DNA of 64,000 bases. It comes from Thermasporomyces sp040195635. GTDB taxonomy: Bacteria; Actinomycetota; Actinomycetes; Propionibacteriales; Actinopolymorphaceae. Position 1 is the stretch's first letter, and every line of letters starts with the position of its first letter. Position numbers and translations under genes: made by a program. The notes below the pieces were generated by a model. The model worked only from the letters and a program-made list of their open reading frames with translations. It was not told the DNA's origin and searched no databases. This document shows positions 42,663-50,440 of this stretch, piece by piece. The stretch lies in assembly GCF_040195635.1 (NCBI RefSeq), contig NZ_JBEFTX010000011.1, positions 194,650 to 258,649 on the forward strand, given 5' to 3'.

Positions 42663-43832
42663 TCAGTCGCCGGTGGGATCGGCACGGCTGAGTCCCAGGT
42701 CCCGTTGCCACGGATCCTGGTCACGGCTCACCACGCCCGTACTCTTCCGCAACCCCAGCAGCCACTGTCCGCCGTCGGACCCGGTGAGCAGCCCCAACGC
42801 GGCGGACGGCTGGAAGTCACCCGCGTTGCCCTCGGGTGCAACACCGCAGGCACCGTCGTATTCACCGGGCGGCTTCACCCACAGCTGCAGGTCGAGCCCG
42901 TACGCACCACCGGGTCGCGGGCGGTCCCCGACCTGCTGACCAGCCGGGTTGCACCACTCCGATCCCGCAGGTGGGCGACCGTTCCGGCTGGTGTCGATGA
43001 CGAACGTGGGATGGATACCGTCCGGTTCCATCCGTTCGACGACCTCCTGGCCGTACGCCACGTTGGCCTCGGTCGGCTGGTAGTTGGAGACGTTGAGCGA
43101 GAAGCCGCGCGCGTTGCCGACATGGGCCCGGCGGAGGCGCTCGGCCATGGTCGCGGAGTCGACCCAGTTGGAGTGCCCCGCGTCGATGTAGACCCACGTG
43201 TTGGGTGCGCGGTTGGCGAACTGGTCCACGGCGTACGAGATCAGCGCGAGCGCCTCGTTCCGCTGCGTGTCGGGGCGGCAGTCCAACTGTGCAAGGGCAT
43301 CCGGCTCGAGGATCACCACGGCCGGTCGCTGGCCGACCGCACCGGCGAGGCCGTCGACCCATTTCCGGTACGCCACCGAGCCGTCCGCGCCGCCAGCACT
43401 GAACTGGCCGCAGTCACGGCCCGGGATGTTGTACGCCACCAGCACCGGCAGTTTGTCGGCCGCCTCGGCTCCGCGTACGTACATGCTGGCTTCCGCGCGA
43501 TCGTTGTCGTTGCCCAGGAACCACCGGCTGATCGGCATCTCGGCGATCCCGGTCTTGATCGCCTCCTGACGCGGGTCACCGGGGTTGGTCCGCACCCATT
43601 TGGCAGGTTGCGACCGCGGGTCGACGTAGAGGCCGGTCGTCATCGATACGGGATCGCCAGGCATCGACCGGCCCGCCGGCCAGGTGAGGCCCGACCACTG
43701 CCCAGACCACAGCCTGGACTGAGGATTGAGGCTCACGACGCTCACGGCACTGAAGAAGAGAAGGAGTGCCACCAGAACCGCCACCGCGGTTCGGCGGCGT
43801 GGACGCGTCGGTCGTGTGCCCGGAAGGTCCAT
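42663..43832 (-). CDS. Glycoside hydrolase family 6 (cellulase-type)
   Basis: A 389-residue protein with an N-terminal anchor or signal (RTAVAVLVALLLFFSAVSVVSL). Both GH6 signatures are present: VAYNIPGRDCGQFSAGG near 135-151 and VVILEPDALAQ near 175. The first has the catalytic acid (Asp of RDC) and the second the paired loop. It also keeps ANVAYGQEV and DGIHPTFVIDTSRNGR. GH6 enzymes cut beta-1,4-glucans by inversion. A carbohydrate-binding domain is not seen, and the Ala/Ser-rich tail of secreted cellulases is absent. ATG 43832 follows GGGGGAGA. Confidence 0.9.
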   Translation of the reverse strand: MDLPGTRPTRPRRRTAVAVLVALLLFFSAVSVVSLNPQSRLWSGQWSGLTWPAGRSMPGDPVSMTTGLYVDPRSQPAKWVRTNPGDPRQEAIKTGIAEMPISRWFLGNDNDRAEASMYVRGAEAADKLPVLVAYNIPGRDCGQFSAGGADGSVAYRKWVDGLAGAVGQRPAVVILEPDALAQLDCRPDTQRNEALALISYAVDQFANRAPNTWVYIDAGHSNWVDSATMAERLRRAHVGNARGFSLNVSNYQPTEANVAYGQEVVERMEPDGIHPTFVIDTSRNGRPPAGSEWCNPAGQQVGDRPRPGGAYGLDLQLWVKPPGEYDGACGVAPEGNAGDFQPSAALGLLTGSDGGQWLLGLRKSTGVVSRDQDPWQRDLGLSRADPTGD

Positions 43833-44034
43833 CGCTGTCTCCCCCTGGGTACCGGTGCCGGCCGCACACTGCTGTGGACGTGGGCCATGCCAACGTAACC
43901 CGGGGGTAGGGAAGGCGTCCGCGACTCCGCGGATCGGTGCCAGATGCCCGGCCTGTCCCGCCGTGACGAGTGTGGCGAACGCGTTTCATGCGTGGCAAAC
44001 CGCGCAGGTACAGGGCCAGTGCGGACAGCTTGTG

Positions 44035-44068
44035 CCGGAACGCCGCATCCGCCGGAACGCCGCATCCG
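44035..44068. repeat. 17-bp tandem duplication
   Basis: CCGGAACGCCGCATCCG occurs twice in direct succession, in the 289-base gap between the GH6 and glutathione peroxidase genes. Otherwise that gap holds the promoter of the GH6 gene and no recognisable gene. Confidence 0.8.
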
Positions 44069-44121
44069 TCGAACCTCGTCGGCAAACCGACCCAGACCTC
44101 CGACGGTCGGACGAACGGCCC

Positions 44122-44610
44122 TCAGCGGGGGAGCTGCGCCTCCACGGCGGCGACGAGGGCCGCGTCCTCAGGATCCGTGCGCGGCCGGAACCGGCCGACG
44201 ACAACGCCCTGCGGGTCGACGAGGAACTTCTCGAAGTTCCACTGCACGTCTCCCGCCTCGCCGTCGGCGTCAGCCGTGGAGGTGAGCTCGACATAGACCG
44301 GGTGCCGGTCGGCACCGTTGACGTCGAGCTTCTCGAACATCGGGAACGTCACGCCGTACGTCGTGGAGCAGAACTCCTGGATCTCCTCGTGCGTACCCGG
44401 CTCCTGCCCACCGAACTGGTTGCACGGGAAGCCGACGACCGAGAAGCCACGGTCGGCAAAGCGCTGGTGAAGGCGTTCCAGGCCGGAGTACTGCGGCGTG
44501 AGGCCACATTTGGAGGCGACGTTGACGACCAGCAGAGTCGAGCCGGCGAGGTCGCCAAGTGAACCGGAGTCGCCGGCGAGGGTACGCAGCGGGATGTCGT
44601 GAATGCTCAC
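44122..44610 (-). CDS. Glutathione peroxidase-family protein
   Basis: A 162-residue protein, GTG 44610 with GGAAGGACC seven bases upstream; an upstream frame is not supported. The conserved motifs are NVASKCGLTPQY (catalytic Cys near residue 36, in place of selenocysteine), GFPCNQFGGQEPG (resolving Cys and structural Gln) and WNFEKFLVD. The enzyme reduces peroxides, in bacteria usually with thioredoxin. It sits alone and convergent to no gene within 90 bases. Confidence 0.93.
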   Translation of the reverse strand: MSIHDIPLRTLAGDSGSLGDLAGSTLLVVNVASKCGLTPQYSGLERLHQRFADRGFSVVGFPCNQFGGQEPGTHEEIQEFCSTTYGVTFPMFEKLDVNGADRHPVYVELTSTADADGEAGDVQWNFEKFLVDPQGVVVGRFRPRTDPEDAALVAAVEAQLPR

Positions 44611-44756
44611 GGTGGTCCTTCCGGAATTCGGGCGGCGAGACAACTCTCGGCACCCTCGAGCGTGGGACGCGCGGTCGACAATACCCATGCCATCCGCGTG
44701 GCGGCCGTGAGCGGACCCGCGCCACCGTCGTTCCCGCGCACTGGTAGGACTGCAGT

Positions 44757-45782
44757 GTGCACAGCGGTGACGATGAGGACGCCGGGCCCGACGGCGTTGC
44801 GGCGTTCAACCCGCATCGCGAGCTGCTCTTCGGCGTCGCCTACCGCGTGCTCGGCCGTGCGGTGGACGCCGAGGATGTCGTCCAGGACGCCTGGCTGCGT
44901 TGGCGGGACGTCGACCACGCGCGCATCGTGGACGTCCGTGCGTACCTCGTGAAGGTCACCACCAGACTCGCCATCGACCGGCTCCGCAGCGCCCAACGCA
45001 GGCGTGAGACCTACGTCGGCCCATGGTTGCCGGAGCCCATCCTCACCGGTACTGGCCACACTCGCGCCGGCCTTCCTGGCTCCGACCTTCACGCCACCAA
45101 CGTCGCGGGCGACGGCGTCGCCGGCAGCAGTCTCACGGGCGGTGGCCTCACCAGTCCGGACGTCGCCGACGAGGTGGCGCGCGCCGAGACGGTGTCGTTC
45201 GCCCTGCTGGTGGTCCTCGAAGCCCTGTCTCCGCTGGAACGCGCGGTCTTCGTGCTGCGGGAGGCGTTCGCCCTGTCCTACGCCGAGATCGGGGAGGTGT
45301 TGGACCGGACCGAGGAGGCCGTGCGCCAGCTCGCCCGCCGCGCGCGCGACCACGTACGCGAACGCCGGCCGAGGTTCGACACCGACCACGCGACCCAGCG
45401 GAGGGTGACGGAGCAGTTCCTCGCGGCCAGTATGTCCGGCGATCTCGCGTCCCTCATGCGGGTCCTCGCGCCGGACGTCACGCTGCACGGCGATGGCGGC
45501 GGCGTGGCCAAAGGGCCGCTCCGCGTCATCTCCACCGCCGACAAGGTGGGCCGCTTCCTGCTCGGCATGGCCACCAACGCACCACCGGAGCCGCGGGCCT
45601 TCCTCGCCACGGTCAACGGCCAGGTCGCGCTCGTCGTCACCTCGCGCGGCGTACCGCACTCGGTTCTCGCGCTCGAGGTGGCGGACGGCAGGGTGACGAC
45701 CGTGCGGCTGATCGCCAACCCGGACAAACTCCGCGGCCTGCGGGACATCGAACGAGTCGGAACGTCCATCCCGCTCGGCTGA
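44757..45782 (+). CDS. ECF sigma factor with C-terminal SnoaL-like domain (ECF41/SigJ type)
   Basis: A 341-residue protein. Sigma region 2 is at about 20-85 (PHRELLFGVAYRVLGRAVDAEDVVQDAWLRW), and region 4 at about 150-215 (LSPLERAVFVLREAFALSYAEIGEVLDRTEEAVRQLARRARDHV). A SnoaL-like domain runs to the end with HGDGGGVAKGPLRV, the DGGG motif of ECF41 factors. That domain replaces an anti-sigma factor and tunes activity. An unusually long Gly/Ser/Thr-rich stretch (about 95-145, GSDLHATNVAGDGVAGSSLTGGGL) separates regions 2 and 4. GTG 44757 (the codon pattern begins CTGCAGTGTGCAC). No partner anti-sigma gene is present, in keeping with the class. Confidence 0.88.
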   Translation: MHSGDDEDAGPDGVAAFNPHRELLFGVAYRVLGRAVDAEDVVQDAWLRWRDVDHARIVDVRAYLVKVTTRLAIDRLRSAQRRRETYVGPWLPEPILTGTGHTRAGLPGSDLHATNVAGDGVAGSSLTGGGLTSPDVADEVARAETVSFALLVVLEALSPLERAVFVLREAFALSYAEIGEVLDRTEEAVRQLARRARDHVRERRPRFDTDHATQRRVTEQFLAASMSGDLASLMRVLAPDVTLHGDGGGVAKGPLRVISTADKVGRFLLGMATNAPPEPRAFLATVNGQVALVVTSRGVPHSVLALEVADGRVTTVRLIANPDKLRGLRDIERVGTSIPLG

Positions 45783-45872
45783 CCGGCCGGACCCGCGTGT
45801 GCTTGCGCCACGACGGATCGCAAAACCACGTCGGCCGTACGAAGTGCAGTCAGTGGCTGGTGATCACGCCAG

Positions 45873-46136
45873 TCAGCGCTTGGACTCGTCCTCGGTCACA
45901 TAGGTGCCGCGTCCCGTGACGGTGAAAGCAAGCCCTTCCTCGACGACCAGGCGCACTGCCCTCCGCACCGTCGCGCGCGCCAGTCCGTACTCGCCTATCA
46001 GCTGAGACTCGGACGGAATCGGCCAGCCGGGCTCCCAGTCGCCGCGTGCGATCCGTGCGGCAAGGATGCCTGCAAGCTGCCGGTAGGGCGGCTCCGGGGC
46101 GTTGTGTCGCACCTGATCGTCAGGTCCGTAGTCCAT
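45873..46136 (-). CDS. GntR-family regulator, short
   Basis: An 87-residue protein from ATG 46136 that is little more than a winged helix (PPYRQLAGILAARIARGDWEPGWPIPSESQLIGEYGLARATVRRAVRLVVEEGLAFTVTGRGTYV). The absence of an effector domain is typical of GntR regulators of Streptomyces integrating elements such as KorSA of pSAM2. It is divergent from a small cassette, and the intergenic space has the palindrome TAGACGTCTA. A TTG eight codons upstream is an alternative start. It probably represses the divergent genes. Confidence 0.8.
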   Translation of the reverse strand: MDYGPDDQVRHNAPEPPYRQLAGILAARIARGDWEPGWPIPSESQLIGEYGLARATVRRAVRLVVEEGLAFTVTGRGTYVTEDESKR

Positions 46137-46199
46137 GGCTGGGCAGGCTAGGGCGGGCAATCATAGCCGCACCGGGTCATCATCGGCTGCACTTGGATG

Positions 46200-46209
46200 T
46201 AGACGTCTA
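46200..46209. promoter_or_regulatory. Candidate operator TAGACGTCTA
   Basis: A perfect 10-bp palindrome in the 129-base space between the divergent GntR and small-peptide genes. It lies just 5' of TAGGGTTACAGT, a possible -10 region of the plus-strand promoter. Its position fits a repressor site for GntR. Binding has not been shown. Confidence 0.5.
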
Positions 46210-46265
46210 GGTCGGGCTAGGGTTACAGTTGCCGTCGCTCGGGGGGTCAAGCGAGGGAGGCGACT

Positions 46266-46340
46266 GTGCGGTGGAAGGTGGCGACGTTCGCGGCGTTCGT
46301 CCTGATCGGCATGGTGTGCGCGGCGGGGTTCGGCCAGTGA
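46266..46340 (+). CDS. 24-residue hydrophobic peptide, coupled to zinc-ribbon gene
   Basis: GTG 46266, preceded by GCGAGGGAGGC, opens a short frame (VRWKVATFAAFVLIGMVCAA and four more residues) that stops at 46338-46340. It overlaps the next gene's GTG by four bases (GTGA). The strong ribosome-binding site and clean overlap favour a translated leader or small membrane peptide. Similar short hydrophobic reading frames precede the zinc-ribbon gene in Streptomyces integrative elements. Confidence 0.55.
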   Translation: MRWKVATFAAFVLIGMVCAAGFGQ

Positions 46341-46600
46341 GCGCGGATGCGGAGATGGCCGACCCGATCGACTCCGGCGTGGTGGACTGGGTGTTCGAAG
46401 GGTCGGTGGCCGCGGACTTCGGCTACACGCAGGGCGATCTGGGCATCCTGGCCCGGTTGCTGTGCCGCCCCTGCCCCACCTGCGGGGCCGAGCCGGGAAC
46501 CTGGTGCCGCACGCGGAACGGCCGGGTGCTCGTCGGTCTGGACGCCCAGCATTCCGCGCGGCGGCAATTCCAGGCCGGGTGCACCTCCGTCGTCCGGTGA
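46337..46600 (+). CDS. Zinc-ribbon protein of integrative-element type
   Basis: An 87-residue protein with CPTCGAEPGTWCRTRNGRVL and a following DAQHSARR near the C-terminus. The paired cysteines with a late His/Arg motif define a family common in actinobacterial AICE and plasmid operons. Function is unknown; DNA or RNA contact is probable. The start is GTG 46337 overlapping the small peptide stop. Its own TGA lies inside family B repeat copy 5. No replication (Rep/DUF3987), TraB or integrase gene follows, so the cassette seems to be a leftover of a larger element. Confidence 0.7.
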   Translation: MSADAEMADPIDSGVVDWVFEGSVAADFGYTQGDLGILARLLCRPCPTCGAEPGTWCRTRNGRVLVGLDAQHSARRQFQAGCTSVVR

Positions 46601-46689
46601 TCATGATTGTGATCGTGAAGGAAAAGTCGGCTATCCACCGAAAGTCTTCATGATCACGATCACGATCATGATCACGATCATGATCACGG
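46598..46689. repeat. Family B palindromic repeat, copy 5 (longest)
   Basis: Left TGATCATGATTGTGATCGTG and AAGGAAAAGTCGG; right CTTCATGATCACGATCACG followed by alternating GATCATGATCACGATCATGATCA. The right arm shows internal amplification of a 12-bp GATCACGATCAT-like unit. The stop codon TGA of the zinc-ribbon gene forms its first three bases. Confidence 0.88.
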
Positions 46690-46842
46690 GCAGGACGGCG
46701 TGAAACTCACCGGGCAGCCGACCGAACGGACCATGTCACGTCCGGGTCCTTCCCGTCGTCCGAGTGGGTGGACGGACCGCGGCCGATGGCCCCGAACCAC
46801 GGCGGCCGCCCGCGGCCGGCGTACACGGGTAGGAGTTCCCGC

Positions 46843-48027
46843 ATGAAGCAGGTGACCGTGATCGGCGGCGGGCTGGGCGGCCTCGTCGCCGCGATCGCAG
46901 CCGCCGAGGCCGGCGCGAGAGTCGAGCTTTTCGAGTCACACCAGACGCTGGGCGGGCGGGCGCGCTCGACCGAGGGCGCGTACATCGCGAACGACGGTCC
47001 GCACGTCTTCTACAGCGACGGCCCGCACTGGCCGTGGCTCGTCGAGCGTCGCATCGTCACGCCAGCGGCGAGGATCCCGCTCCGTGAGGGCCGCTGGCTG
47101 CGCTTCCGCCACAAGGGCCGCCGCCGCGCCATGCCCCCGGCCGGCGTCCTGCGAGCCGCGAGCCGCCGGCGCCTCGAGGCGCCAGTCGACCAGGACTTCC
47201 GCAGCTGGGCGACCTCCCTGTTCGGCGCCGAGAGCGCGCGGATGACAGCGAACATGATGGGCGTCGCGACGTTCGACCGTGACCCTGGCCGGCTGTCGGC
47301 GGCGTTCGTCTGGGAGCGCTTCCTGCGGGTCACGCGGCCTGGCTATCCCTCCCCGCGCTACGTCGTCGGTGGTTGGCGGGCCGCCGTCGACCGGCTCGCC
47401 GCGCGGGCGCGCGAACTCGGCGTACGCATCGAGACCGGAGCCCGGGTCGACGTCCTGCCGACATCCACCCCGGTGATCGTGGCGACCTCGCTCGACGCGG
47501 CCCGCCACCTGCTGCGCGACGACACGCTGCGGTGGGAGAGCGGACGGACGGCGATGCTCGATCTCGGCGTACGACGGCACAAGGGTGACGCGTTGGTCGT
47601 CTTCGACCTCGACGAGGCAGGATTCTTCGAACGCTTCACTGGACCGGACCCCACACTGGCGCCGCGCGACCACTCACTCGTGCAGGCGCAGATGCCGTTG
47701 CGGGTCGGTGAGTCCAAGGCCTCGGGGCTCGCGCGGCTGGAGGTTCTCGTGGACCTCGCGCTACCGGGATGGCGGGAGCGTACGACGTGGCGGCGCGAAG
47801 CCGTGGCGGCCGGGCGTACCGGAGCACTCGACCTGCCAGGCACCAGCTGGCGGGACCGGCCGGCGATCGACCGCGGCCACGGTGTCTATCTGGTCGGCGA
47901 CCAGGTGGCGGCGCCCGGCCTGCTCTCCGAGGTCACCCTGGCGAGCGCCCGCCAAGCCGCTCACCTCGCAGCCGGTGCGCCAGGACCCGCGGTCCTCGCC
48001 GCGCACCAACCGGCAGTCCGCCCGTAG
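46843..48027 (+). CDS. FAD-dependent oxidoreductase (phytoene desaturase-like)
   Basis: A 394-residue protein with ATG 46843 nine bases after TAGGAG. The dinucleotide-binding motif VIGGGLGGLVAAIAAAEAGARVELFE at the start is followed by GGRARS; a C-terminal RGHGVYLVGDQVAAPGLLSEV forms the second FAD contact. The mix resembles amine-oxidase/phytoene-desaturase family members; the substrate cannot be read from sequence. No carotenoid genes are adjacent. Confidence 0.82.
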   Translation: MKQVTVIGGGLGGLVAAIAAAEAGARVELFESHQTLGGRARSTEGAYIANDGPHVFYSDGPHWPWLVERRIVTPAARIPLREGRWLRFRHKGRRRAMPPAGVLRAASRRRLEAPVDQDFRSWATSLFGAESARMTANMMGVATFDRDPGRLSAAFVWERFLRVTRPGYPSPRYVVGGWRAAVDRLAARARELGVRIETGARVDVLPTSTPVIVATSLDAARHLLRDDTLRWESGRTAMLDLGVRRHKGDALVVFDLDEAGFFERFTGPDPTLAPRDHSLVQAQMPLRVGESKASGLARLEVLVDLALPGWRERTTWRREAVAAGRTGALDLPGTSWRDRPAIDRGHGVYLVGDQVAAPGLLSEVTLASARQAAHLAAGAPGPAVLAAHQPAVRP

Positions 48028-48056
48028 CTTGCGGACAGGGCACGTCCTGCGACGGT

Positions 48057-48245
48057 TCACGGCGTGCCGCCGCCGGGGGTGATCAACCCACGGTCGAACG
48101 CGGTCGCCACCGCGGCGGCACGATCGTTGACGCCGAGCTTGGCGTAGATGTGGAGTACGTGCGTCTTCACGGTTGCCTCGCTGATGAACAGCTTCGCCGC
48201 CGCCTCCCGGTTGGTCGACCCCTTGGCGATCAGGCCAAGCACCGG
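48057..48245 (-). pseudogene. 3' remnant of a LuxR/NarL-type response regulator
   Basis: The frame ending at 48057 encodes VLGLIAKGSTNREAAAKLFISEATVKTHVLHIYAKLGVNDRAAAVATAFDRGLI, an almost complete LuxR-type helix-turn-helix, but lacks the receiver domain and the expected LTERE that begins the domain. Upstream of about 48245 the reading turns into unrelated arginine-rich sequence, where the MocR promoter starts. A gene truncated by deletion or by rearrangement at the MocR junction is the likely history. Confidence 0.75.
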
Positions 48246-48288
48246 CGGGCGTTCCAGAAGAATTGGTCTGGGCGTACGATCCAGTCTC

Positions 48289-49821
48289 GTGGCCACCACA
48301 CGTGCCAAACTCGCCTGGGACACCCTCGTCGACGTCGAGGCGGCTGGGCCGGGACCCCTACACGAACGCTTGACCCGGTCGCTCCGGCAGGCGATCCGCG
48401 ACGGCCGGCTTCCGCCGAGCAGCGCGCTTCCGCCCAGCCGCGCACTCGCGACCGACCTCGGCTGCTCGCGCTGGGTCGTGACGCAGGCGTACGAACAACT
48501 GGTCGCTGAGGGCTATCTCACCGCGCGCACCGGCTCGGCGACCACCGTGCGCGCGGCCGGTCCGACCGAGGACCGGGGGGCCGCACCCAACCGTCCGGGC
48601 GGCGGCACCACGACGCCTGGCACGGGAGTCCCCTCCGCCACCAGCGCACCGGGCCGTACCCCCTCACATCCTGGCTCGGCGGGATCGGGCCACACATCGA
48701 ACCGGTACGACCTCGCGCCCGGACTCCCGGACCTGCGGGCGTTCCCGCGTCGGCGTTGGGTGGAGGCGGTGCGCTCGCAGCTGGCCACCATGCCGTACGA
48801 CGATCTCGGCTATCCCACGCCCGGCGGCGCGCCGCACCTGCGTGAGGTGATGGCCGACTACCTCCGCCGCGTCCGGGGCGCCCTCACCGACGCCGGCGAT
48901 GTCACCTGCTGCTCGAGCGTCTCGGACGGGGTGGCCCGACTCGCGACATGCCTGCGTACGGTCGGCATCGAGCGGATCGCGGTCGAGGACCCCGGCTGGA
49001 CCAGGCTCCGGCAGACCATCGAACGCGTCGGCGTGCGTACCGTCGGCATTCCCGTCGACGCCGACGGACTCCGCGCTGACGAACTCGCGAAACGGCGGGA
49101 CGTCCGGGCGGTCCTGGTCACGCCGGCCCACCAGTTCCCGACCGGAGTCGTCCTCACACCGGGACGCCGCGCAGTGCTGCTCGACTGGGCGCGTGACGTC
49201 GACGGGCTGATCCTCGAGGACGACTACGACGCGGAGTTCCGTTACGACCGGCGACCGGTCGGGACCCTGCAGGGTGCGGATCCGGAGCACGTCGCGCTGT
49301 TCGGTTCGTTGTCCAAGACGTTGTCGCCGGCGATCGGGATCGGCTGGATGGTCACGCCCGCCCGCTGGACGGCCGAACTCCGCGCCGGGGAGGGCGGCAT
49401 GTCGATGCCGTCGGCACTCGACCAACTGGCGTTCGGGGAGTTCGTCGAGTCCGGTGGGTACGACCGGCACCTCCGGGCCGCCCGCCAGCGATACCGCCGC
49501 CGCCGCGACGCCCTGGTCGCCGCCATCGACGCGCGCCTGCCCAGGTGCACGCTGTCCGGTGTCGCGGCGGGCCTCCACCTCGTCCTCCGGCTCGAGCCGG
49601 GGACCCCGACCGCGGAGGTGGTTGCCCGTGCGGCCGCCAGCGGTGTCCGGGTCGCCGACCTCGACGCGTACCGGGTTCGGCCCGACCCGTCCGCACCCGC
49701 CCTCGTCCTCGGCTACGGCAACCTGCCCGACGGCGCCGTCGAGCCCGCGGTGAGGCTGCTCGCCGCCGCGGTCGCTGCGGTACGCCCGGACGCTTCCGTC
49801 CGCACGCCGGCCGGCCGCTGA
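48289..49821 (+). CDS. MocR-type (GntR/aminotransferase fusion) regulator, PdxR-like
   Basis: A 510-residue protein. The N-terminal winged helix (LHERLTRSLRQAIRDGRLPPSSALPPSRALATDLGCSRWVVTQAYEQLVAEGYL) is followed by a Gly/Thr-rich linker and a class I aminotransferase-like domain. The PLP-binding lysine is in SLSKTLSPAIGIGWM (about residue 343), and DLAPGLPDLRAFPRRRW and the metal-free EDDYDAEFRYD motif are typical. MocR regulators bind PLP and control vitamin B6 or related genes. GTG 48289 lies 10 bases after TACGAT, a good -10, so the message may be leaderless. It is not next to pdxST, so the target is uncertain. Confidence 0.88.
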   Translation: MATTRAKLAWDTLVDVEAAGPGPLHERLTRSLRQAIRDGRLPPSSALPPSRALATDLGCSRWVVTQAYEQLVAEGYLTARTGSATTVRAAGPTEDRGAAPNRPGGGTTTPGTGVPSATSAPGRTPSHPGSAGSGHTSNRYDLAPGLPDLRAFPRRRWVEAVRSQLATMPYDDLGYPTPGGAPHLREVMADYLRRVRGALTDAGDVTCCSSVSDGVARLATCLRTVGIERIAVEDPGWTRLRQTIERVGVRTVGIPVDADGLRADELAKRRDVRAVLVTPAHQFPTGVVLTPGRRAVLLDWARDVDGLILEDDYDAEFRYDRRPVGTLQGADPEHVALFGSLSKTLSPAIGIGWMVTPARWTAELRAGEGGMSMPSALDQLAFGEFVESGGYDRHLRAARQRYRRRRDALVAAIDARLPRCTLSGVAAGLHLVLRLEPGTPTAEVVARAAASGVRVADLDAYRVRPDPSAPALVLGYGNLPDGAVEPAVRLLAAAVAAVRPDASVRTPAGR

Positions 49822-49846
49822 CGGTCGGCCGCTGACGGTCGGCCCT

Positions 49847-49905
49847 TGGATCAGGGCACCCCTCATCCAAACCGCCGATCCATGAGGGCGCCCCTCACCC
49901 AAGGC
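49847..49905. repeat. Family D repeat cluster 2
   Basis: TTGGATCAGGGCACCCCTCA and TCCAA form one palindrome; ATGAGGGCGCCCCTCACCCAA forms a second. Just upstream the string GGCCGCTGACGGTC is tandemly repeated, and the MocR stop codon is in the first copy. The clusters lie at the 3' end of the MocR gene and can form terminator-like hairpins. Confidence 0.7.
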
Positions 49906-49969
49906 GAGCAGCTCCGACCCGGCGGCCGGGCGACGACCTCGATGGACGCTGACCGAGGAGAATGGCGCG

Positions 49970-50410
49970 ATGGGCGAGACTCCGGCCAGTTGGCCGAACG
50001 ACGAGTTCCAGGCCGTGTTCTGGGCGACCAAGCGTGCCCTCGCCGAGGCCGCCGATGTGGCGTACCGGCGTCACGGCGTACGCGACGGGCAGCAGTTCCT
50101 CCTGATGGCACTGTGGAAGGAGGACGGCCTGCCGCCAGGTGAGCTCGCCCGGCGGCTGGGGCTCGCGACGCCGACGGTCACCCGGGCTGCCATCCGGATG
50201 GAGGCCGCGGGACTCGTCACCCGCACCCCTGACCTCTCCGACCGCCGCCTGGTCCGAATCCACCTCACCGAGCGCGGACGCGACCTGCAGCACGTCCTGG
50301 ACAAGGAGATGCGCGCCCTCTCCGACCGCGCCCTCGCGACGCTCTCCGACGAGCAACGCACGACGCTGATCGAGGCGCTCGACCTGATCCGCCGCAACGT
50401 CAGCCGCTGA
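49970..50410 (+). CDS. MarR-family regulator
   Basis: A 146-residue protein. The winged helix is at about 38-105 (GVRDGQQFLLMALWKEDGLPPGELARRLGLATPTVTRAAIRMEAAGLVTRTPDLSDRRLVRIHLTERG), flanked by dimer helices. DRR in the wing contacts the minor groove. Convergent with fabH, whose stop is 30 bases away, so the target is uncertain. MarR proteins usually sense phenolic ligands or oxidants. Confidence 0.92.
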   Translation: MGETPASWPNDEFQAVFWATKRALAEAADVAYRRHGVRDGQQFLLMALWKEDGLPPGELARRLGLATPTVTRAAIRMEAAGLVTRTPDLSDRRLVRIHLTERGRDLQHVLDKEMRALSDRALATLSDEQRTTLIEALDLIRRNVSR

Positions 50411-50440
50411 TCCCACCCCGCCCGCCAGCGCCCGTCGACA

